The translations under genes and the position numbers were made by a program. Positions 17,320 through 26,516 of a stretch of 64,000 bases of DNA are shown here, one piece after another (the first letter of the stretch is position 1; every line of letters starts with the position of its first letter). Location of the stretch: contig NZ_FQZV01000019.1 of the NCBI RefSeq assembly GCF_900142145.1, positions 1 through 64,000 of the forward strand, written 5' to 3'. This stretch comes from Geosporobacter subterraneus DSM 17957 (GTDB taxonomy: Bacteria > Bacillota > Clostridia > Peptostreptococcales > Thermotaleaceae). Under the pieces are notes generated by a model that did not search any database, was not told the origin of the DNA, and was given only the letters and a program-made list of their open reading frames with translations.

Positions 17320-17790
17320 TTATTTTTGAATCTTTGAAACTATATAGTCATAAAAGGCTTCTTTTTGTTTTCCTAACACCTTATTCGTTAGTACAAAACC
17401 ATGTTTAGTCGTTGAATGTATAACAATCATAGTGGTTTTTTTAGATACGCCTTTTATCGTATTCCATTTTAAATCTGAATTTTGATTTCCAGCTTTTACA
17501 TGAATGCCATGATCATCAAAACCTATCTCCATATCATGGGGAACCATCGCTACCTGTCTTTTTGCCCGCATATAGACGACTGCAGGTTGAATAACCGTAA
17601 ATAAACAGATTGCCATTATGAAAATTATTTTCATAATGCTGTTTGCATCACCCCAAAACCTTGCACTTAACAGTAACATAGCAACAGTGAATATAATATT
17701 ACATACCCCTACCATTGAACCATAAGTACCGTACATGGACAACTGCCAGAGATCAAAAGCTGTTATTCGATAAGGAAATCTATATTTCAT
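17320..17790 (-). CDS. YcxB-like membrane protein
   Basis: This 156-residue protein has two membrane helices (about 33-50 and 53-73), then a YcxB-like PH-type soluble domain with the pattern DLKWNTIKGVSKKTTMIVIH (about 104-123). YcxB-type proteins have no settled function. It starts only 6 bp after dctM and so is probably part of the TRAP operon, which is an unusual partner. It may be a passenger or an accessory membrane protein. Confidence 0.7.
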   Translation of the reverse strand: MKYRFPYRITAFDLWQLSMYGTYGSMVGVCNIIFTVAMLLLSARFWGDANSIMKIIFIMAICLFTVIQPAVVYMRAKRQVAMVPHDMEIGFDDHGIHVKAGNQNSDLKWNTIKGVSKKTTMIVIHSTTKHGFVLTNKVLGKQKEAFYDYIVSKIQK

Positions 17791-17796
17791 ATCCCT

Positions 17797-19089
17797 TTAC
17801 CTAAATAGAGCCGGAAGCCATAGACTAAATCCCGGAATGAAGGTAATTAGTAAAAGCGTAATAATCATACATAGATAAAATGGCAATGTAGCTTTTACAA
17901 CCCGCTCCATCGACACCTTACCAACTGCAGAACCAATAAACAGTACGGCACCAACAGGTGGTGTTAAAAGACCTATTCCACAGTTTAAGACAAGCATAAT
18001 ACCAAACTGAATAGGATCAATGCCAATTGAAGTTGCTATTGGCAGCAAGATTGGGGTAGCAATCAATATGATTGGAGCCATGTCCATAATACATCCAAGA
18101 ATCAACAGGATAACGTTTAAAAGCAGTGCTAAAAGAATTGGATTATCCGTAAGACTGATAATTGCATTTGCTGCTAACTTAGGAACGCCTAAGCGGGTCA
18201 GACAAAATCCAAAAATACTGGATGTTGCAATCAGAATGAGTACAATAGAAAGTGTATCCACACAATTTTCAAGTACTTTCCAAACACCCTTCCAGTCAAG
18301 ACCTTTATAAATAAATACACTGACAATCAAACTGTAAATAACCGCAATAGCTGCCGATTCTGTAGCTGTAAAAACACCCCCAACTACACCTACTACAACG
18401 ATCAGAACCGCTGCCAGAGCCCAAAAGGAAACAGCAAACTGTTTTAACAAATCCATGATGCTGAATTTTTCACCCTTTGGATAGTTTCTCTTAACAGAAA
18501 TGATATAGGAACCTATCATCAAAGATACTGCAAGTATTGCGGCCGGTACATAACCTGCAAGGAAAAGACTGCCTACCGAAATACCACCTGCAGTGGTCGC
18601 ATAAATAACCATGTTATGACTTGGCGGAACCAAGAGTCCTTCGCAGGATGAAGTAATGGTAACTGCTGTTGAAAAGTCATCATCGTAGCCTTGGTCTACC
18701 ATCATAGGGATTAGAATACTGCCAAGAGACGCTGTATCTGCAGCTGCAGAACCTGAAATACCTCCGAAGAAGTACGATGCAACGATATTAACCATCGCCA
18801 TACCGCCCCGCATCCAGCCAACGCAGGCATTCGCCAGTGCAATCAGTTTTTCAGAGATCCCTCCGGAGCCCATAAGAACCCCCATTGTAATAAAGAAGGG
18901 TACTGCCATAAGGCTGAAAGAGCTAATCCCTTTTACCATCTGCTGAGCAATGGTTGTAAGCGGAAGGCCTTGGTATAAAAGAGAAAATAGAGATGCAAGT
19001 GCTACTGCATAAGCAATAGGAAATCTTAAAAATACCATGACGAAAAAACTACCAAGCAAAATCAATATTGCCATACTCTCAACACTCAT
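17797..19089 (-). CDS. dctM: TRAP transporter large permease subunit
   Basis: This 430-residue protein has about 12 membrane helices and the DctM signatures ISGSAAADTASLGSILIPMM (about 113-132) and TPPVGAVLFI (about 375-384). It is the Na+-coupled channel subunit of a TRAP transporter. It overlaps dctQ by 11 bp. With the nearby uxuA/uxuB genes the likely substrate is a hexuronate such as glucuronate or galacturonate, or a gulonate-type acid. Confidence 0.92.
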   Translation of the reverse strand: MSVESMAILILLGSFFVMVFLRFPIAYAVALASLFSLLYQGLPLTTIAQQMVKGISSFSLMAVPFFITMGVLMGSGGISEKLIALANACVGWMRGGMAMVNIVASYFFGGISGSAAADTASLGSILIPMMVDQGYDDDFSTAVTITSSCEGLLVPPSHNMVIYATTAGGISVGSLFLAGYVPAAILAVSLMIGSYIISVKRNYPKGEKFSIMDLLKQFAVSFWALAAVLIVVVGVVGGVFTATESAAIAVIYSLIVSVFIYKGLDWKGVWKVLENCVDTLSIVLILIATSSIFGFCLTRLGVPKLAANAIISLTDNPILLALLLNVILLILGCIMDMAPIILIATPILLPIATSIGIDPIQFGIMLVLNCGIGLLTPPVGAVLFIGSAVGKVSMERVVKATLPFYLCMIITLLLITFIPGFSLWLPALFR

Positions 19090-19612
19090 GGTATACCTCC
19101 TCTTTTACAAAAATGCTTTTGATATGATTATATAGAATCTCAATTTCGAAAATCACCATGGCTATACCTGCTAGTGGCACCGGGAAGTACATCCAGAATC
19201 TAGAAACCGTCGGCATACTTACATAAGATCCCCTTGAACCAAGCAGCACTGCGTACTTCCAACCTACTGTTATCATCACCACAGCAAGTCCTAAAACAGC
19301 AACATCTGAAAGAATGTCCAAAGCCAGTATCACTTTTTTAGGCAAATATCTGTCAAATGCCGTCATACGAATATGTGCATTTCTTCTAATGGCTAAAGCC
19401 GCTGAAAGAACTGCCATATAGGCCATACAAGTTAAAACCACTTCCTCACTCCATGCCGGATCTGGAATAAATGAAATGTATCGACCAGCCACTGCCATAG
19501 TGGTAATGAGAATATCCACTATTAAAAGTAACTTACATAAGAAAAGAACAATCTTATAAGCTACATCATATGCCGGTTTAATCTTATCAATTGTATTAAA
19601 AATTTTGGGCAT
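19079..19612 (-). CDS. dctQ: TRAP transporter small permease subunit
   Basis: This 177-residue protein has four membrane helices and the DctQ hallmark WSEEVVLTCMAYMAVLSAAL (about 54-73), followed by RRNAHIRM. It forms the membrane complex with DctM. It follows dctP after an 84-bp gap containing a strong hairpin. The start has a good AAGGAGG. Confidence 0.9.
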   Translation of the reverse strand: MPKIFNTIDKIKPAYDVAYKIVLFLCKLLLIVDILITTMAVAGRYISFIPDPAWSEEVVLTCMAYMAVLSAALAIRRNAHIRMTAFDRYLPKKVILALDILSDVAVLGLAVVMITVGWKYAVLLGSRGSYVSMPTVSRFWMYFPVPLAGIAMVIFEIEILYNHIKSIFVKEEVYHEC

Positions 19613-19632
19613 ACCTTACCTCCTTAAAAATT

Positions 19633-19666
19633 TAGACACAGAGGATGTTGTCCTCCTCTGTGTCTA
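19633..19666 (-). terminator. Hairpin between dctP and dctQ (attenuator-like)
   Basis: A perfect 13-bp stem (TAGACACAGAGGA and its complement) with an 8-nt loop is followed on the minus strand by AAATTTTT. It lies between the binding-protein gene and the permease genes. Partial termination or 3'-end protection of dctP mRNA would raise binding protein over permease. Confidence 0.75.
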
Positions 19667-19696
19667 TAGAAACGTCCCATTAATACAATATAAACC

Positions 19697-20737
19697 TTAC
19701 TTCATGTCAACGATCTTTTGATAAAGCTCTTTGTTGTTTGCTGTAGCAGATTCAATAACAGCTTTTACTGCCTGCTGCCAAGGTGCCTTATCCGTAACAT
19801 CTACAACATTAACGCCTTCTGCTTTTAACTGCTCTAGCACTTTATTTTCAGCGTCTTGTGAAATCTTTCTGTTAAATTCTGATGCATATTTACCAGCTTC
19901 CATAAGAATATTTTGCTGTTCTTCTGTAAGTTTATTCCAAGCTTCATCTGTAATAACTACTTGGATTGCACCAAGTGTATGACCATCAAGAATTAAGTTA
20001 GGTGCAACTTCTGGGAATGCATTTGATTTGTAGTTAGCAATAGGCTGTTCAGCAGCATCTACTACACCTGTTTGCAATGCAGAATAAAGTTCACCGAAGG
20101 AAACAACTGTAGGGGAAGCACCCAATCCTTGTACCATGCCTTGCATAACAGGGTCATTGGATACTCTTATTTTCAAACCTTTTAAATCTTCTATACTATT
20201 AAGTGGTTTAGCTGAGAAGAAATGACGGAAACCTTCTTCTCCATAGAATAACCCTCTAACACCGCTGCCCTTTTCATGTGGTTCTAGAAGGAATTCAGGA
20301 GCTAAATCAGATGTAGCAAAATTCCAAAAATGTTCACGGTTTACAAATGTATAAGGAATAGAAAGTAGTTTTGACTTTTCTCCGCCGTAGCTTGTAAGAG
20401 CAAATGCTGAGATACGGGACATATCAATTGTTCCACCGCCGCCAAGCATTGCGTCAAGCACATCATTTTCTGATCCTAAAACGCCGCTAGCCTGAATATC
20501 AATCTTAATCTTTCCCCCCGAAAGTTCTTCAACTTTCTCCTTAAATGCAGTACCTGTTTGACCAACAATCGTATCCAGCGGATTAACTTCTGCGTATACA
20601 AGAGTAATCTCTGGCTCTGCTGCTGGATCTTGTTTTGCCGGTGCTTCCGCTGGTGCTTTCGTGCCACAACCTGTCAATGCTGCAACAATTAACACTAGCA
20701 CAAGACTTAATGACAATAACTTAAAACTTTTTTTCAT
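19697..20737 (-). CDS. dctP: TRAP transporter substrate-binding lipoprotein
   Basis: This is a 346-residue lipoprotein. The start at 20737 was chosen because GGAGGGGG lies just upstream and it gives a proper signal peptide, MKKSFKLLSLSLVLVLIVA, with the lipobox LTGC. An open frame extends 141 bp further up but lacks any signal. The DctP fold is evident from LRGLFYGEEGFRHFFS, LKGLKIRVSNDPVMQG (with the carboxylate-binding arginine) and AEQPIANYKSN. It should bind a uronate outside the membrane and deliver it to DctQM. The putative operator 21033-21048 lies about 300 bp upstream. Confidence 0.9.
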   Translation of the reverse strand: MKKSFKLLSLSLVLVLIVAALTGCGTKAPAEAPAKQDPAAEPEITLVYAEVNPLDTIVGQTGTAFKEKVEELSGGKIKIDIQASGVLGSENDVLDAMLGGGGTIDMSRISAFALTSYGGEKSKLLSIPYTFVNREHFWNFATSDLAPEFLLEPHEKGSGVRGLFYGEEGFRHFFSAKPLNSIEDLKGLKIRVSNDPVMQGMVQGLGASPTVVSFGELYSALQTGVVDAAEQPIANYKSNAFPEVAPNLILDGHTLGAIQVVITDEAWNKLTEEQQNILMEAGKYASEFNRKISQDAENKVLEQLKAEGVNVVDVTDKAPWQQAVKAVIESATANNKELYQKIVDMK

Positions 20738-21032
20738 TTTGCCCCCTCCTATTTTTTGTACTTGATATTTGCATTGTAGAAAGTTCCTAAAAAACCTTTT
20801 CCTTAGAACAATACCTATACCTAGGAAATTTCTACATAAATGCCAATTGCTTTTGCTTGCATTTGTTAACGTTTGCACTAGAATCTAAAAAAAAGCTCCT
20901 TCCTTCATGCTGCAAAATTCCACATTTATTGCAAACCACTTATTCTTTTAAGTACGTCATCCATACAATAATCTATTTGCTAAAATCTAACATAACTAAA
21001 TAACTTTTATCCCACATCTTTATCTATAATAT

Positions 21033-21048
21033 ATACTACCATACTAGT
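21033..21048. promoter_or_regulatory. Putative GntR operator upstream of dctP
   Basis: ATACTACCATACTAGT is the second copy of the cluster motif, in the 378-bp gap between gntR and dctP. The rest of this gap is AT-rich and shows no gene. Confidence 0.55.
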
Positions 21049-21115
21049 GTTGCCAGAGTCAATTATGCCATAAATAAAATTTTTATAAATGAATTGGACG
21101 TAGATCGATAATTTT

Positions 21116-21805
21116 TTAATCCCCTTTAAAGTATTGAGGATACTTTTCTTTTAATTCTATTTGCTCAAACATCAGCTTTTTGATATGATTACTGATTACT
21201 TCCTGTCCCAATTGTTCATCACGATTTCTAATGCTCTCTAAAATCTGCATATGCTGTCCAATGACATTTTTCCAATTGACATCTGCAATAAAGGTAAGCA
21301 TACGAACACGCTTGTATTCAGCATTAATTTGTTCTATAAAAGACCATGTTCTTGCTCTGTTGCATCCAATAAATATAGTTTTATGAAACTCTTCATCCAT
21401 CTGGAGAAACTTGAAGAAGGCTTTCTGCTCTATTAGTTTTTTTTGTATATCGATATTCTCTTGAAGAACATCTAATAATTCCTCCGGAAACTTTTCTGTA
21501 GCAATCTTGAGTATAGTCTTCTCTAAACTCTCCCTAATAAATCTTGCATCTTCAACAATAGCTAAATCAATATAGGAAATATAGGTTCCTCTCTGAGGAA
21601 GAACGTAGAGTAAGCCTTCTTTGGCTAATTTAATAAAAGCTTCTCTGACCGGTGTTCTACTAACATTTAGAAGATCAGAAATCTCCTGTTCACTCACCCG
21701 ATTTCCCGGAGCCATATTAAGGTTAATAATGTTTCTTTTGATGACTTCATATACATAATCACCAACTGACATCCCATCTTTTGGCTTTTCTATTTCTAAA
21801 TTCAT
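21116..21805 (-). CDS. GntR family regulator, FCD (FadR) subgroup
   Basis: This 229-residue protein has an N-terminal winged helix (MAPGNRVSEQEISDLLNVSR, then TPVREAFIKLAKEGLL, about 37-72) and an all-helical FCD ligand domain with a metal-binding pattern (DARFIRESLE, DEEFHKTIF, HMQIL). FCD GntR proteins often regulate uronate operons (UxuR, ExuR-like). Position between the MFS and TRAP genes, plus three matching DNA motifs, makes it the probable repressor of this module. Confidence 0.88.
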   Translation of the reverse strand: MNLEIEKPKDGMSVGDYVYEVIKRNIINLNMAPGNRVSEQEISDLLNVSRTPVREAFIKLAKEGLLYVLPQRGTYISYIDLAIVEDARFIRESLEKTILKIATEKFPEELLDVLQENIDIQKKLIEQKAFFKFLQMDEEFHKTIFIGCNRARTWSFIEQINAEYKRVRMLTFIADVNWKNVIGQHMQILESIRNRDEQLGQEVISNHIKKLMFEQIELKEKYPQYFKGD

Positions 21806-21858
21806 ATATTCACTTCCTTTAGAGGAATTATTTTATTTATTATATATGACATTTTACC

Positions 21859-21874
21859 ATACTACCATAGCACC
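21859..21874. promoter_or_regulatory. Putative GntR operator upstream of gntR
   Basis: ATACTACCATAGCACC shares its first 11 bases with the dctP site. It lies 54 bp upstream of the gntR start, which would allow autoregulation. Confidence 0.45.
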
Positions 21875-21896
21875 TGTAAACAGTCACGTACATTGA

Positions 21897-23096
21897 TCAT
21901 TTTTTTGCCAACATGCTCTTTTTTCCTTGTCCGTTTAAAACCACGCATAGAATCATTAAAACAATAGCACCTACAATAGCACCCATACCCGCTAAAATAC
22001 CAAAAGCATCCGATAATGCACCGGTTAGAATAGGCATGATAATAGCACCGATTCCTCCTAACATTAGTAAGACACCCATCGCCATAGGGTAAGACTTAAG
22101 GATATCCCCAACTGTAGAAATTGTTGTAGGATAAATTCCTGCCATAGAAAATCCTAATCCCATTATGGCAATGGTAATAATCTTTAAGTTATGTGTAGAA
22201 AGTAATAATAGATAAAAGCCAGCAGTTCCACAACTGGTTGCTAGCAGTAGTAATTTCTTCGATACTCTATCCCCCCAAAATGCACAGGTTAATCTACCAG
22301 CAAGAATAACTAACCACAATAAGGAAGCAAGCATTTGAGCATATTCTATAGTCATGATGTTTGAGTCAATAAAATATTTAACCATCCAACCATTAATAGT
22401 TGCTTCGGCACATAAATAAAAAAACATAATCCCGGCACTAATACAAAAACCTCTATCCTTCAAAAATTCATATGACACTTTCTCTTTCTCAATCTTTTTC
22501 GCAGTGTTATCTATTTTCATCCTTGAAAAAAGAAACATAGAAATAATAGCAAGAACAATAATTACACTGGCAGCTATTTTCCAGCCCAGGTCCCCAGAAA
22601 TGTTTGAGGATAGAATAACTAAAAATGGAGAGGTTAAAGCACCAACCGCAAAAATACTATGCAAAATATTAAGTGCTGCTGGGCTGCTATTCGATACCTC
22701 ATTTACAATAGTGTTATTAAAATTAGAAATACTACCACGACTTAATCCTGTAAATAAAAACCCTAAAACCAATAGGATTGGATTGCCTGTTGAAATCATG
22801 ATTAGAAATCCCATAACAACAAAGCTGCATAAAAATATAATTGATTTTTTTCTGCCTAAATACAGAGGCAACACCCCTGCAATAAACCCAGAAATTAAGT
22901 TGCCTGCTTGGTGCGCAGAAATCAATCCTCCACTTACTGTATTGCTTAACCCATATTCAATACTCATTAAAGGGAGCAGTGAACCTAAAATCATAGCATA
23001 TAATCCATTGACTGCAAAAACAAAAAAGCAACAATTCAAAATGTATTTTTGATCTTTGTTAAGCTGTGTGTAAAACGATTGATTTTTCATATTCAA
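21897..23096 (-). CDS. MFS transporter, probably sugar or sugar-acid permease
   Basis: This 399-residue protein has 12 predicted membrane helices and the MFS loop motif GVLPLYLGRKKS (about 74-85). It resembles the FGHS/fucose-type sugar MFS group. It stands upstream of gntR in the same direction and may be a second entry route for the uronate substrate. The start could be TTG at 23096 or ATG at 23090; AGGAG upstream is better spaced for TTG. Confidence 0.8.
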   Translation of the reverse strand: MNMKNQSFYTQLNKDQKYILNCCFFVFAVNGLYAMILGSLLPLMSIEYGLSNTVSGGLISAHQAGNLISGFIAGVLPLYLGRKKSIIFLCSFVVMGFLIMISTGNPILLVLGFLFTGLSRGSISNFNNTIVNEVSNSSPAALNILHSIFAVGALTSPFLVILSSNISGDLGWKIAASVIIVLAIISMFLFSRMKIDNTAKKIEKEKVSYEFLKDRGFCISAGIMFFYLCAEATINGWMVKYFIDSNIMTIEYAQMLASLLWLVILAGRLTCAFWGDRVSKKLLLLATSCGTAGFYLLLLSTHNLKIITIAIMGLGFSMAGIYPTTISTVGDILKSYPMAMGVLLMLGGIGAIIMPILTGALSDAFGILAGMGAIVGAIVLMILCVVLNGQGKKSMLAKK

Positions 23097-23139
23097 TAAT
23101 TCTCCTATTTAAACTTAGATGATAATCCTAGTAAGTATA

Positions 23140-23768
23140 GCACATTCTAAAATAATTGCAAGCAAAACCATGAGGATTCGAGGGGAAAATGCCAAACACA
23201 ATACAAATTCATACCACATTGATCTATCTTCATATGACCTCAAAAAGTCTGATGGGAATTAAGAGTTCTCTGGACACTTGTTTTTGTTAAAATTAGGCAT
23301 TTTGGACTGCTTGCCAACCGTAACAAAAATACTAAGCTGACCCTTTGCAGGAAACTAACCTTGAGTTCAATGTACAAGCCCAAATTTGAAGGGCTATTAA
23401 CCATTGAAGTTCTTTGTATTCTAGTTGGCAGGGATGTAAGGCTATGTCCCACATGTAGAAAAGGTAAACTGCTGCATTAAAATACAAAAATATAAAATCA
23501 AAATACAACTTTTGCACATAGTTGATCTACTATGAACATACCACTTTACAAGTTTGACTAAGCTACCTGATCTTTGTCAAGGAGGCTCTGCACAGCTTCT
23601 TTAACAGTTGAATAAATTTTGGCACTTTCGAAGTCAGCGCCCTAATTTTATTAGGATCGATGCTGCTAATATATACTCTGACCGATGAGAAGGTTTCAAT
23701 ATCTGCTGTATCTTGAAAATCGATCTATACTGCATTAAATATTGCAGCAATGTTTGATTCATTGAATT
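23140..23768. other. Gene-free interval with degraded coding-like sequence
   Basis: No intact gene was found here. Minus-strand frames near 23240-23517 and 23560-23720 give protein-like pieces broken by stops (for example FESAKIYSTVKEAVQSLLDK ending near 23568). The repeated frame changes suggest a decayed gene or two. I do not recognise a family. The interval ends at repeat copy 3. Confidence 0.4.
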
Positions 23769-23904
23769 ATGGGATATACTAATCATATCAGACGCCTCCT
23801 AGGGTATTGGTTTGTCATAGGATTAGCATTCCTAGGATTTAGGTGTCTGATTTTGTTATTTTATGGAATTGTTTTTAAATCACTACATTACTTGTAAAGT
23901 GGTG
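23769..23904. repeat. Hairpin-bearing intergenic repeat, copy 3
   Basis: This copy is identical to positions 1-136 except for two substitutions, with the same 16-bp imperfect stem and T-rich tail. It lies 144 bp upstream of the ubiD-like gene, almost the same distance as copy 1 from its downstream gene. Identity of 134/136 means recent copying or strong constraint. Confidence 0.85.
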
Positions 23905-24048
23905 TTATTCTATATTTAAGGAGATTTATGATATATGATTGAAATCCATAGGTATAGCACTATAGGTTATATTACATAAAACTATAATTTTTTATAAAAC
24001 TATGATAGACTCTTTTTAGAGTATGTATTATTTACAAGGAGTGATTAC

Positions 24049-25497
24049 ATGGCTTATAAAGATCTGCAGGATTTTATCCGACAGTTAGATGAAAAAGGCT
24101 TGCTGAAAAGAATAAAAATAGAAGTAGATTCTGAGCTGGAGATTACTGAAATAGCCGATAGGATATCTAAGCAGTATGGCCCTGCTCTTTTATTTGAAAA
24201 TGTAAAGGGCTCTCCTTACCCCGTGCTGATCAATGCAATGGGCACCTACGAAAGGATGAGTATGGCTCTCGGGGTGGAAAAGCTGGATGATATCGGAAAT
24301 GATATCGAAGAATTTATAGATATGTCCAATTATTTAGGAATTATGAAAAAAGTTAAGTCACTTCCAAAACTGGCTAGAATGGCAACCGTATTTCCGATAA
24401 AACTGCCTACAAAGGGTTCCTGTCAGGAAATTATTGAAAACGAACCGGATTTAACGAAGCTTCCTATATTAAAGTGCTGGCCCGGTGATGCAGGAAGATT
24501 CATAACCCTTCCTCTTGTTATCACCAAAGATCCTGAGACTGATATTCAAAACATGGGTATGTACAGGCTGCAGGTATTTGATAAAAATACTACCGGTATG
24601 CACTGGCATCTACATAAGGATGGAAGAGAGATTTATGAAAAATATAAAGCGTTGGGGGGGAGAATGCCTGTATCTGTTGCACTTGGCTGCGATCCTGCCA
24701 TAACCTATTCCGCTACTGCACCGCTTCCAAAAATGATTGATGAGATGATGTTTGCCGGATTCTTAAGAAAATCTCCTGTGAAGCTGGTGAAGTCTATCAC
24801 CAATGACCTATATGTACCGGCAGATGCAGAGTTTATTATCGAAGGCTATGTAGATGTCAATGAGGATCTAAGACTCGAAGGTCCTTTTGGCGATCATACC
24901 GGATATTATTCTCTGGCAGATTATTATCCGGCATTTCATGTAACTTGTATCACCCATAAAAAAAATCCTGTCTACCCCACGACCATCGTAGGAAAGCCGC
25001 CTATGGAAGACTGCTATATGGGCAAAGCTACAGAAAGGATTTTCTTACCTCTTCTTAAAATGCAACACCCTGAGATTGTGGACATCAACTTCCCTCTGGA
25101 AGGAGTTTTCCATAACTGTGTGATTGTTTCTATAAAGAAACGGTATCCCGGACATGCCAAGAAAATCATGAATTCTCTATGGGGAATCGGTCAAATGATG
25201 TACACAAAAATGATCATTGTAGTGGATGAAAATATAAATCCTGCGGACTTATCCACTGTAGCTTGGAAGGTCTTCAACAATATAGATGCCAAGAGAGATG
25301 TAGTCATATCTGAAGGGCCTTTGGACGCTCTGGATCATGCCTCAAATCTTCCTCATTATGGGCACCGCATGGGCATAGATGCTACGAAGAAGTGGACAAG
25401 TGAAGGGCATACAAGAGAATGGCCGGAGGATATTGAAATGACAGAGGATATTAAGGAACTTGTTTCAAAGAGATGGGCTGAATATGGTATTGAATAA
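24049..25497 (+). CDS. ubiD: UbiD family prenylated-FMN decarboxylase
   Basis: This 482-residue protein has the UbiD layout: PYPVLINAMGTYERMSMALG near the N-terminus, MGMYRLQVFDKNTTGMHWH (about 169-187) and the signature LEGPFGDHTGYYS (about 276-288). R173, E277 and D282 are the likely catalytic Arg-Glu-acidic set. The family uses prenylated FMN, made by UbiX, to (de)carboxylate aromatic or conjugated acids. In the futalosine menaquinone route a UbiD-like enzyme removes the carboxylate after prenylation. Here ubiA and ubiX homologues follow in the same operon, so a prenyl-aromatic acid is the likely substrate. Confidence 0.92.
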   Translation: MAYKDLQDFIRQLDEKGLLKRIKIEVDSELEITEIADRISKQYGPALLFENVKGSPYPVLINAMGTYERMSMALGVEKLDDIGNDIEEFIDMSNYLGIMKKVKSLPKLARMATVFPIKLPTKGSCQEIIENEPDLTKLPILKCWPGDAGRFITLPLVITKDPETDIQNMGMYRLQVFDKNTTGMHWHLHKDGREIYEKYKALGGRMPVSVALGCDPAITYSATAPLPKMIDEMMFAGFLRKSPVKLVKSITNDLYVPADAEFIIEGYVDVNEDLRLEGPFGDHTGYYSLADYYPAFHVTCITHKKNPVYPTTIVGKPPMEDCYMGKATERIFLPLLKMQHPEIVDINFPLEGVFHNCVIVSIKKRYPGHAKKIMNSLWGIGQMMYTKMIIVVDENINPADLSTVAWKVFNNIDAKRDVVISEGPLDALDHASNLPHYGHRMGIDATKKWTSEGHTREWPEDIEMTEDIKELVSKRWAEYGIE

Positions 25498-26353
25498 GGC
25501 GATTAAAAAGATTCATGACTATGGAATCCTTGTCATGTTCTCCCATACGGTTTTTTCTTTGTCCTTTGCCCTTATTTCAATGCTTCTGGCTAGCGATGGG
25601 CTCCCCTCCCTCCGTACACTGTTCTGGATATTTATTGCCTTTATGGGGGCCAGAACCGGTGCAAATGCCATCAATAGAGTGATTGATGCAGAAATAGATG
25701 CTAAAAATCCCCGTACCGCCTTGAGACAGCTGCCCCAAGGCCTGCTGCAAAAGAAAGAGGTTATCCTTTTTACAGCAGGTTGCTTCTTCGTCATGGTGAT
25801 TGCAGCAGCTATGCTCAACCCTTTATGTCTGCTGCTTTCCCCTATAGCACTATTTCTAATGATCATTTATTCCTATACAAAACGCTTTACTTGGACCTGT
25901 CATTTGGTTTTAGGCATAACCTGCGCCGCTGCACCTGTAGGAGCTTGGCTTGCCGTTACCGGAAAGCTTTCATGGCTTCCCTTATTTATGGGAGCCGCAA
26001 ATACCTTATGGGTTGCCGGCTTTGACATCATTTACGGTTCACAAGATTATGACTTTGATACTGCCAATGGGATATACTCCATCCCATCAAGATTTGGCGT
26101 AAAAAACGCCCTGCATATTGCCGCACTTTTCCATGGAGTAGCTTTGCTTCTATTAGCCATTGTGGGTGCTTTAAGCAATCATCTCGGCGTGATTTATTAC
26201 ACCGGGCTAGCCATTATATCCATCTTGTTTGTGGTACAGCATAAAATGGTTTCGCCGGATAATCTATCCAATGTAAAGATCGCTTCTTACAGCATCAATC
26301 AGGTCGTCAGCATTGTTTTTTTGATCTGTGGAACGATAGACATCCTAATCTAA
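25484..26353 (+). CDS. ubiA: UbiA family prenyltransferase
   Basis: This 289-residue integral membrane protein has about nine helices and both aspartate-rich motifs: NRVIDAEID (about 64-72) and a second, DYDFD, near residues 187-191. The start at 25484 overlaps ubiD by 14 bp, a typical coupling; an upstream ATG at 25460 is less likely. It transfers a polyprenyl chain from its diphosphate to an aromatic acid, in the manner of UbiA or MqnP. Neighbouring ubiD and ubiX support prenylation followed by decarboxylation. The aromatic acceptor is not known. Confidence 0.92.
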   Translation: MVLNKAIKKIHDYGILVMFSHTVFSLSFALISMLLASDGLPSLRTLFWIFIAFMGARTGANAINRVIDAEIDAKNPRTALRQLPQGLLQKKEVILFTAGCFFVMVIAAAMLNPLCLLLSPIALFLMIIYSYTKRFTWTCHLVLGITCAAAPVGAWLAVTGKLSWLPLFMGAANTLWVAGFDIIYGSQDYDFDTANGIYSIPSRFGVKNALHIAALFHGVALLLLAIVGALSNHLGVIYYTGLAIISILFVVQHKMVSPDNLSNVKIASYSINQVVSIVFLICGTIDILI

Positions 26354-26360
26354 CCTACTT

Positions 26361-26516
26361 TTGAGGAGTGTTTTCATATGTGACAGGGGGACGGTTCAAT
26401 CGTCCCCGGAGCAGAGCAAAGGGCCAAAGGGAAGACGATGGAACTGTCCCCTATGTCACATGAAGGATGTACTAGATTTAATGTAACTTATATACCTTTG
26501 AGGAGTGTTTCATATG
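26361..26516 (+). repeat. Duplicated ribosome-binding segment flanking a short palindromic insertion
   Basis: TTGAGGAGTGTTTTCATATG (26361-26380) recurs with one T fewer at 26498-26516, where it provides the real start of ubiX. Between them is an imperfect palindrome (26379-26461) with outer arms TGACAGGGGGACGGTTC and GAACTGTCCCCTATGTCA. The first ATG is followed at once by TGA. The picture fits insertion of a REP-like element at the original start, with restoration by duplication. Confidence 0.75.

Noticed and set aside
22504-23052. Plus-strand open frame of 182 residues
   Set aside because: It is the antisense shadow of the MFS transporter gene; its composition is not protein-like and it has no ribosome binding site.
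23769-23790. Minus-strand AGGAGG followed by ATG inside the repeat, as a start for a peptide
   Set aside because: The reading frames differ after the repeat in each copy and stop soon without a protein-like composition.
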